Positions 1-5,174 of a DNA stretch of 5,174 bases are shown one piece after another (within the stretch, counting starts at the first letter, position 1; each line of letters begins with the position of its first letter). The DNA comes from an uncultured Devosia sp. (GTDB taxonomy: Bacteria; Pseudomonadota; Alphaproteobacteria; Rhizobiales; Devosiaceae): NCBI GenBank assembly GCA_946481445.1, contig CAMLOA010000186.1:1-5174 (forward strand), read 5' to 3'. Made by a program: the position numbers and the translations under genes. The notes beneath the pieces are model-generated. The model was not told where the DNA came from. It worked only from the letters and a program-made list of their open reading frames with translations, and did not search any database.

Positions 1-1262
1 AATGGGGCGATGAGGGCAAGGGCAAGATCGTCGACTGGCTCGCCAGCCGCGCCGATCTGGTGGTCCGCTTCCAGGGCGGGCACAATGCCGGCCACACGCT
101 GGTCGTCGGCGACAAGGTGTACAAGCTCTCGCTGCTCCCGTCGGGCCTGGTGCGCGGCACGCTGTCGGCGATCGGCAATGGCGTGGTGTTCGACCCCTGG
201 CATTTCCGCGACGAGGTTGCGCGGCTGCGCGAGCAGGGCGTCGAGATCACGCCCGAGACGCTGCAGGTGGCCGAGACCGCCCCGCTGATCCTGCCCTTCC
301 ACCGCGACCTCGACGCGCTGCGCGAGGATGCCTCGGGCGCGGGCAAGATCGGCACCACGCGCCGCGGCATCGGCCCGGCCTATGAGGACAAGGTCGGCCG
401 CCGCGCCATCCGCCTAGTCGACCTCAGTGAACCCGATACGCTCATGCCCAAGATCGAGCGCCTGCTGACGCATCACAATGCGCTGCGGCGGGGCATGGGC
501 CTGGGCGAAATTTCCGCCCAGACGATCTACGATGAACTGACCTCCATCGCCGCCGAAATCCTCCCCTTCATGGACCAGGTCTGGCGCGTGCTCGAAGACA
601 AGCGCAAGGCCGGCGCGCGCATCCTCTTCGAAGGCGCACAGGGCGCCCTGCTCGACAACGATCACGGCACCTATCCCTTCGTGACCTCGTCCAACACCGT
701 GGCCGGCCAGGCCGCGGCCGGTTCAGGCCTCGGGCCCACCGCCATCGGCTATGTGCTGGGCATCACCAAGGCCTATACGACCCGCGTCGGCGAAGGCCCG
801 TTCCCCTGCGAGCTCGATGACGAGATCGGTCGGCATCTGGCGACTGTCGGCCGCGAAGTGGGCGTCAATACCGGCCGCCCGCGCCGCTGCGGCTGGTTCG
901 ACGCCGTGCTGGTGCGCCAGACAGTCAAGACCAGCGGCATTACCGGCATTGCTCTCACCAAGCTCGACGTGCTCGACGGGCTCAAGGAGATCAAGGTCTG
1001 CGTGGGCTATGAGCTGGACGGATCACGCATCGATTACTTGCCTGCCTCAATGGGGGCACAAGCCCGCGTTAAGCCGATTTATGAAACGCTCGAAGGGTGG
1101 TCGGAAACCACCGCGGGAGCGCGCTCCTGGGCGGATCTGCCGGCGCAGGCGATCAAATATGTCCGCTATATCGAAGAGAAGATCGGGGCGCCGGTCGCCA
1201 TGCTTTCGACCAGTCCGGAGCGGCTGGATACCATTCTGGTGGTCGACCCATTCCAAGATTGA
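1..1262 (+). CDS. purA: Adenylosuccinate synthetase (5' end cut by window)
   Basis: This cytosolic enzyme joins IMP and aspartate using GTP to give adenylosuccinate, the first committed step from IMP to AMP. The first complete codon is Trp at 3-5, and the preceding 'aa' fits the end of a Gln codon of the QWGDEGKG signature. The 419 visible residues compare with about 430 for the family, so roughly 11 are missing. Numbering from that Trp, GDEGKGK is at 2-8 with the catalytic Asp at 3, and GGHNAGHT at 25-32 has the catalytic His at 31 (Asp13 and His41 in E. coli numbering). The second family signature, GIGPAYEDK, begins at 122. FEGAQG is at 209-214, [13 protein letters not shown] at 220-232, the IMP/Asp-binding loop [12 protein letters not shown] at 289-300, and the guanine-specifying TKLD at 319-322. 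The protein ends in DPFQD, as is typical. It looks intact and functional. The identification is essentially certain. Confidence 0.98.
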   Translation, partial: WGDEGKGKIVDWLASRADLVVRFQGGHNAGHTLVVGDKVYKLSLLPSGLVRGTLSAIGNGVVFDPWHFRDEVARLREQGVEITPETLQVAETAPLILPFHRDLDALREDASGAGKIGTTRRGIGPAYEDKVGRRAIRLVDLSEPDTLMPKIERLLTHHNALRRGMGLGEISAQTIYDELTSIAAEILPFMDQVWRVLEDKRKAGARILFEGAQGALLDNDHGTYPFVTSSNTVAGQAAAGSGLGPTAIGYVLGITKAYTTRVGEGPFPCELDDEIGRHLATVGREVGVNTGRPRRCGWFDAVLVRQTVKTSGITGIALTKLDVLDGLKEIKVCVGYELDGSRIDYLPASMGAQARVKPIYETLEGWSETTAGARSWADLPAQAIKYVRYIEEKIGAPVAMLSTSPERLDTILVVDPFQD

Positions 1263-1309
1263 GTTTTTTTGTTACAACACACGCTGCAATTGTGAGTACC
1301 AGCTAACCG
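1263..1309. other. AT-richer 47-bp spacer between purA and the membrane protein gene
   Basis: By hand count this gap is about 43% GC, clearly lower than the genes around it. It opens with a run of seven T (1264-1270) directly after the purA stop, followed by the imperfect palindrome TTGTTACAA (1269-1277) and CAATTG (1287-1292). No stable GC-rich stem lies immediately before the T run, so it is not a convincing intrinsic terminator. No purine-rich Shine-Dalgarno sequence is visible before the ATG at 1310. It could carry a weak promoter for the downstream gene, but I cannot identify -35 and -10 boxes with confidence. Confidence 0.35.
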
Positions 1310-3280
1310 ATGGCGGACTACAAAGAGCTGTTGCGCCGGGCCATCTCGGCGCTGCCGGAGAATAATGGGGCTGCCCGAAGGGCGGTTTACGAGAAGGCGC
1401 GTTCGGCCCTCGTGGGCCAGCTGCGTGCCATCACGCCCCCGCTTCCGGCGCGCGATATCACCCAGCATCGCCTCCAGCTCGAAGATTGCATCCGCCAGGT
1501 TGAGCAGGAAGCCAGCGAGGCGGTGATCTCGCTCGGGCGCGAACCCGTTTCCCGCCCTGTTGCCGAAACGGCGCCGCGTCCGGCTCCGGTGCCGCCGCCT
1601 CAGCCACGGCCCACCGCGCCCGCCAAGGCCGCAGACCCGGCGCCGGTCCCGGTCGCCGAAGCACCCAAGCCTGCCGAGCCCGTCCAGGTGGCGGCCACGC
1701 CGGCAGAGCCTGCGCGTGAACCGGACAAGCTGGCAGAGCCGCCCAAGGCCGCTGGCAATGGGCGAACCTCCATCGAGGACATCATTGCCGAGGCGGCGGC
1801 CACCAGCGGTGCCGAGGTGAGTGCCATTCCGGACAAGCCGGCAAGCCGGCCCACGCCGCCTCCGCCGCGCCCCGCAGCCCCGGTCACCAATATCCGGTCG
1901 ATCGATGCCCCGCTCAAGTCGCCCAGCATCGAGCCGCGGCGCGAGCCGGTGCCTTTGGCGGCCAATTCGGCGGTAGAACCCATTCGCGCGCCCATGCGGG
2001 TCGAGCCAACGCTTGGTAATCAGGCGCTGGCGCGCCAGAGCGTCACCGTGCCGGTCGAGGCTGCCCTGTCGAGCGTACGCGAAGTCGAGCTCGAGGCCGT
2101 CCAGCCCGACATGAACGAGGCGCAAGGCGCGATCGAGCGGGCCATCGAGACGCTTGATCGGGAGGCTCGCGGCGAGCCGACAGCGCCGTTGCCCGATCCC
2201 AATCCCGCGGCGGAAGCCGGTGCCTTCGGCATTGCGGGGGCCGAGGACGAGACGGCGAGCGGTTTCGTCGAGGAGCCGACCGCGGCTGCGCGCTCCGGCG
2301 CGGGCCTCACCATCTTCCTCGTCGTGTTTGCGATCCTGCTTGCCGGCGTTGGCGGCGCGGGCTTCTGGGCCTGGCGCGAAGGCTATGTCGATCTCGACCA
2401 GATGTTCGGGCAATCCCAGCCTGCCGTCGCCGAGGTGACCACGCCGGCGACCCCGACCACCCCAACCATGGACCCGGTACCGGCCGAGGCACCGGCCACG
2501 ACCGACGTGTCGGTGGGGCCCGGCAATACCGCCACCACAGCCACGGACGAAGCGACTGTTTCGCTCGAAGGGGTCGAGATCGACGATCGCCTTGAACCGA
2601 CGCCCGAGCCGGTCGTGCCGACCGGAACGGAGTCCGTGCTGCCCTCGCTTGGCGGGGAAGAGGCAAAGTCGGAGGAGCGCCTGACCGACGAATCCGCCGT
2701 GGCCGCGGTCGATACGACCGACCCGGCCGCATCGGTCGATCCGGCCGTGCTGGCGGGCAGCCAGTCGCTCCTGCTCGAGGCCAGCCAGGATGGTCGCACC
2801 GGGGCCGTGCCCTTCTCGGGCACGGTGGAGTGGAGCGAAGGCACCGACGAACTGGGCCTGCCCACGCTCATCGGCCATGCCAGCATCCCTGCGCGCAGCC
2901 TCGGGGTGAACCTCACCATCCGCAAGAATTCTGATCCCAGCCTGCCGGCCAGCCACCTGATGGAGGTGGATTTTGACGTGAGCGACACCTTTATCGGGGG
3001 CGCCATTTCCAACCTGCCCGGCGTGCTGCTGAAGGACGAGGAACTCGTGCCCGGTACGCCGCTGGTCGGTGCGTCGGCGCGCGTCGTGGGCAATTCCTTC
3101 CTCTTCGCGCTCAGCGCCTCCGAGACCGATGCAGCGGTCAATGCGGACCTGCTCGAGAACCGCAGGTGGATGGACCTGGCAGTGGTCTACGGCACGGGAC
3201 GCAATGCCATCCTGACGCTGGAAAAGGACGATACGGCCCAGGCCCTGTTCGAAAAGGTCTTCGACGCCTGGTCGCAGTAA
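1310..3280 (+). CDS. Single-pass membrane protein of unknown function with Pro/Ala-rich linker
   Basis: The function is unknown. The 656 residues divide clearly. Residues 1-76 are a charged, probably helical domain (MADYKELLRRAISALPENNG, then ARRAVYEKARSALVGQL). Residues 77-250 are a low-complexity Pro/Ala linker with about 20 Lys/Arg and several AEP repeats. A short helix is likely near 268-288. One transmembrane helix spans about 332-354. Residues 368-482 are a Thr/Pro/Asp/Glu linker with only three basic residues. A folded-looking domain at 484-656 contains LPASHLMEVDF, GGAISNLPGVLLK, RRWMDLAVVYGTGRNAI and a final FDAWSQ. The charge difference suggests a cytoplasmic N-terminus and a periplasmic C-terminus. 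An in-frame TAA at 1304-1306 excludes any start further upstream. I recall similar N- and C-terminal domains in hypothetical proteins of Hyphomicrobiales, but did not check this. It lies 47 bp after purA on the same strand, so co-transcription is possible. There is no visible catalytic motif. Confidence 0.9.
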   Translation: MADYKELLRRAISALPENNGAARRAVYEKARSALVGQLRAITPPLPARDITQHRLQLEDCIRQVEQEASEAVISLGREPVSRPVAETAPRPAPVPPPQPRPTAPAKAADPAPVPVAEAPKPAEPVQVAATPAEPAREPDKLAEPPKAAGNGRTSIEDIIAEAAATSGAEVSAIPDKPASRPTPPPPRPAAPVTNIRSIDAPLKSPSIEPRREPVPLAANSAVEPIRAPMRVEPTLGNQALARQSVTVPVEAALSSVREVELEAVQPDMNEAQGAIERAIETLDREARGEPTAPLPDPNPAAEAGAFGIAGAEDETASGFVEEPTAAARSGAGLTIFLVVFAILLAGVGGAGFWAWREGYVDLDQMFGQSQPAVAEVTTPATPTTPTMDPVPAEAPATTDVSVGPGNTATTATDEATVSLEGVEIDDRLEPTPEPVVPTGTESVLPSLGGEEAKSEERLTDESAVAAVDTTDPAASVDPAVLAGSQSLLLEASQDGRTGAVPFSGTVEWSEGTDELGLPTLIGHASIPARSLGVNLTIRKNSDPSLPASHLMEVDFDVSDTFIGGAISNLPGVLLKDEELVPGTPLVGASARVVGNSFLFALSASETDAAVNADLLENRRWMDLAVVYGTGRNAILTLEKDDTAQALFEKVFDAWSQ

Positions 3281-3305
3281 GGCGCGGCTGCGCGGACCGG
3301 GCCCT

Positions 3306-3941
3306 TCAGCCCTCCACCAGCCTGCCATCCTCGATCGTGTATCGCCGGGCGGCCAGGGCGGCGATGTCGTCCTTGTGGTGGCTGACCAGGATCGTGTGCC
3401 AGTCATGCCGCTCGGTCAATGTCCGCACCAGGGCGCGGGTGGCATGGCGCGTCTCGTCGTCCAGCGCCGAAAATGGTTCATCCAGCAACAGGACCGGCTT
3501 GTTGCGCAACAGGGTCCGCGCCAGGGCCACGCGCTGCTTCTGCCCCCCCGACAGCGTCCCTGCCGTCTGCGCCTCGAAGCCATCGAGGCCCACTTCCGAC
3601 AGGGCTGACCGGACCGCTGTCTCGACCTTGTCCCGCGCGGTCCGCGGCAGGCCCAGCGCCACGTTCTGACCTGCCGAAAGATGCTCGAACAGGCTCTCGG
3701 ACTGCAGCAGCAGCGAGACGGGACGCTGTTCCGGGGGCAGGCGGGAAAAGTCGGTGCCATCGAGCGCGATCGCGCCGGCCGCGGGCGTGAGGAAGCCCGC
3801 AATCAGGTCGAGCAGGGTGGACTTGCCCGAGCCGCTGGCGCCCGATACGGCCGTGACCTCGCCCGGCCGCGCCGTCAGGTTGAACACATAGGGAGTGCCC
3901 TGGCCGGGATGAGCGAAATGCAGGTTCTCAACGCGCAGCAT
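3306..3941 (-). CDS. thiQ: Thiamine ABC transporter ATP-binding protein ThiQ
   Basis: This is the ATPase that powers thiamine and thiamine-pyrophosphate import, acting on the cytoplasmic face of the membrane with ThiP. The 211 residues are a compact ABC domain with no extra C-terminal regulatory domain, as is usual for ThiQ. Walker A is GASGSGKST (34-42), the Q-loop Gln is at 80, and signature LSGGQ is at 130-134. Walker B is VLLLDE (150-155, catalytic Glu 155), the D-loop is SALD (158-161), and the switch His is at 188. The segment QSESLFEHLSAGQNVALGL matches the ThiQ pattern after the Q-loop. I chose the ATG at 3941 because the MLRVENLHF beginning fits the family and GAAAGG precedes it by 7 nt. 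An ATG at 3977 would add 12 residues that do not resemble the family. The start overlaps the thiP end by 14 bp, implying coupled translation. Assignment to thiamine rests mainly on thiP next door. Confidence 0.93.
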   Translation of the reverse strand: MLRVENLHFAHPGQGTPYVFNLTARPGEVTAVSGASGSGKSTLLDLIAGFLTPAAGAIALDGTDFSRLPPEQRPVSLLLQSESLFEHLSAGQNVALGLPRTARDKVETAVRSALSEVGLDGFEAQTAGTLSGGQKQRVALARTLLRNKPVLLLDEPFSALDDETRHATRALVRTLTERHDWHTILVSHHKDDIAALAARRYTIEDGRLVEG

Positions 3942-5174
3942 GGGCAAGCCTTTCAAGCAGTTTGGGGAGGCCCACAAAGGCGGCGATCGTGCCGATCAGC
4001 AGCAGCGCCGCGATGGCGGCGGCATCGTTGTTGCGATAGGCGCCCAGCGCGCGGAACATCATGAGCGGCAGGGTCTGGAAGTCCTGCGTGCCGAAGAGCG
4101 CGATAACGCCCAGATCTCCCAGCGAGAAGCAGAAGGCCAGCGCCAGCATGACGCCGATATCCTTGCCCAGCAGGGGATATTCGACCAGCGCGAACTGGCG
4201 CCAGCCGCCCAGGCCGAGCGAGCGGATCAGCTTGCCGCGCTGGCGGGCAATGGCATCCAGCGGCGGGCCGAGCGTCGCCATGGCGAAAGGCAATGCCAAG
4301 AGGCTATTGCCCAGGACGACCACGAAAGGCGCGGCCAGACCCGGCGCCACGCCCATGTTCCGGACCAAGAGGAAGAAACCGAGCGAGAGCACGACGGCGG
4401 GCACCGCGAGATAGGCAAAAGCCGGCGCGCCCAGGGCGGCCCGCAGGGCGGGGTGCGCCGTGGCGGCGCGGCCCAGGGCCAGCGCCAGGGCCAGCATGAG
4501 CGTGATCGCGGCCGAGGCGGCGCCGATGACGAGGCTGGAAAGGGCCGCGCGCCAGAAGGCCTCCTGCGCCAGCAGCGAGCCGATGACGCTGCCCAGGCCA
4601 TCGGCCAGCACCGCGGCCAGCGGCAGCGCGAAGCCGACGATGGCCAGCCCCAGCACCAGCCATTGCAGGGCCCGGGCGCCGGCATGGTCCTGCCATCGTG
4701 GCGTGCGGGATGGACCCAGGCTCGCCGCAACGGGCGCGAGGACCGAGGCGGCGAGGATGACACCGGCGCAGACGGCGATCTGCGTCACCGCCAGCCGCAC
4801 GGCTCCGATCAGGTCGAAATCCTGCCGGACCGCGGCATAGATGGCCACTTCCAGCGTCTGGTTGGCCGGGCCCCCGCCCAGCAGCAGCACAATGGGAAAG
4901 CTGGTGAAGGCCAAAAGGAAGATGATCGCGGCCAGGCCGGGCAGGCTGCCGCGCAGCGCCGGCCAGTCGATGATGGCGAAGCGCTGCCAGGCGGAGAGAC
5001 CCAGCGATTGGCCGATCTTGAGGCGCGCCTCGGGGATGGCGTCGAGCCGGGCCAGCAGGATGCGCGCGGCAAAGGCGCCATCGAGGATGACATGGGCGAT
5101 GAGGATGCCGGAAAGGCCAAAGGCGGGATTGCCGAGCGGAAACCCGAACAGGGCCTCGCTGGCCTGGTTGATCC
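3928..5174 (-). CDS. thiP: Thiamine ABC transporter permease ThiP (5' end cut by window)
   Basis: This is the inner-membrane channel of the thiamine/TPP importer. It receives substrate from the periplasmic protein ThiB and is driven by ThiQ. The reading frame is open from the window edge (first full codon at 5172) to a TGA at 3928-3930, giving 414 residues; E. coli ThiP has 536, so roughly 120 N-terminal residues lie outside. Two ATPase-contacting EAA loops are visible: residues about 48-72 (QSLGLSAWQRFAIIDWP) and about 304-336 (RSLGLGGWRQFALVEYP). This is the fused double-permease layout shared with iron permeases of the FbpB type. ThiP-like marks are LGGGPANQTLEVAIY followed by DFDL after the first loop, and SLGDLGVIALFGTQDF followed by TLP after the second. 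About nine hydrophobic helices can be seen, for example near 79-101, 170-190, 248-270 and 384-402. The thiamine assignment is favoured over iron by these motifs and by thiQ; thiB should lie upstream. Confidence 0.93.
   Translation of the reverse strand, partial: INQASEALFGFPLGNPAFGLSGILIAHVILDGAFAARILLARLDAIPEARLKIGQSLGLSAWQRFAIIDWPALRGSLPGLAAIIFLLAFTSFPIVLLLGGGPANQTLEVAIYAAVRQDFDLIGAVRLAVTQIAVCAGVILAASVLAPVAASLGPSRTPRWQDHAGARALQWLVLGLAIVGFALPLAAVLADGLGSVIGSLLAQEAFWRAALSSLVIGAASAAITLMLALALALGRAATAHPALRAALGAPAFAYLAVPAVVLSLGFFLLVRNMGVAPGLAAPFVVVLGNSLLALPFAMATLGPPLDAIARQRGKLIRSLGLGGWRQFALVEYPLLGKDIGVMLALAFCFSLGDLGVIALFGTQDFQTLPLMMFRALGAYRNNDAAAIAALLLIGTIAAFVGLPKLLERLAHAAR
3949..3954 (-). promoter_or_regulatory. 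Ribosome binding site of thiQ
   Basis: On the minus strand GAAAGG ends 7 nt before the ATG at 3941. It lies inside the 3' end of thiP. It supports this ATG over the in-frame ATG at 3977 as the thiQ start. Confidence 0.6.

Noticed and set aside
1238..1270. Possible intrinsic terminator after purA (GGTCGACC palindrome followed by seven T)
   Set aside because: The palindrome has no loop and lies well over ten bases before the T run, so no stem abuts the T run as an intrinsic terminator requires.
1560..1760. DNA repeats or a repeat array in the Pro/Ala linker coding region
   Set aside because: The recurring short words come from AEP and Pro-Ala codons with strong GC bias. Units are irregular and too short to be a repeat array or CRISPR.
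2383..3141. A 252-codon Ser/Thr-rich minus-strand frame
   Set aside because: It is also antisense to the membrane protein gene, of low complexity, and without its own start context or recognisable motifs.
1166..3406. A 746-codon open frame on the minus strand covering the whole membrane protein gene
   Set aside because: Its first codon positions pair with the wobble positions of the plus-strand gene, which are mostly G/C, so stop codons (which begin with T) are rare there by composition alone. The translation is Arg/Gly/His-rich without domain features, whereas the plus-strand product has a TM helix and ordered domains.
3942..3977. Alternative thiQ start at 3977 giving a 12-residue N-terminal extension
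   Set aside because: The extension (MWASPNCLKGLP) does not resemble the family, while the ATG at 3941 has a well-spaced GAAAGG and starts directly with the usual first strand of the ABC domain.
4809..5120. A 103-codon minus-strand frame near the right edge
   Set aside because: It is a shifted-frame shadow of thiP, whose own frame is open here and carries the EAA loop and TM helices.

Overview
The window is GC-rich and holds ordinary chromosomal alphaproteobacterial genes, most likely from the order Hyphomicrobiales; a Devosia-like genus is possible. That placement is inferred from protein character (the PurA and ThiP sequences and the purA-adjacent membrane protein) and was not checked by any search. 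There are four protein genes, two of them cut by the window edges. I see no RNA genes, mobile elements, CRISPR arrays or signs of horizontal transfer.

Layout. Positions 1-1262 (+) hold purA, adenylosuccinate synthetase, complete except for about 11 N-terminal residues. A 47-bp AT-richer spacer follows. Positions 1310-3280 (+) encode a 656-residue single-pass membrane protein of unknown function: a small charged N-terminal domain, a long Pro/Ala linker, one transmembrane helix, an acidic Thr/Pro linker and a conserved-looking C-terminal domain. A 25-bp gap then separates it from two convergent genes on the minus strand: thiQ (3306-3941, thiamine ABC transporter ATPase) and thiP (3928 to the window end, fused two-domain permease, 5' end missing). 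The last two overlap by 14 bp and form an operon; thiB, the periplasmic binding protein, would be expected just beyond the right edge.

How the genes work together. ThiP and ThiQ form the membrane and motor parts of one thiamine/thiamine-pyrophosphate importer. PurA commits IMP to AMP synthesis. The membrane protein downstream of purA may share its transcript, but nothing in its sequence suggests a purine role. The genes leave almost no non-coding DNA: the two gaps are 47 and 25 bp. The least explained item is the 656-residue membrane protein; I found no convincing new multi-gene system.
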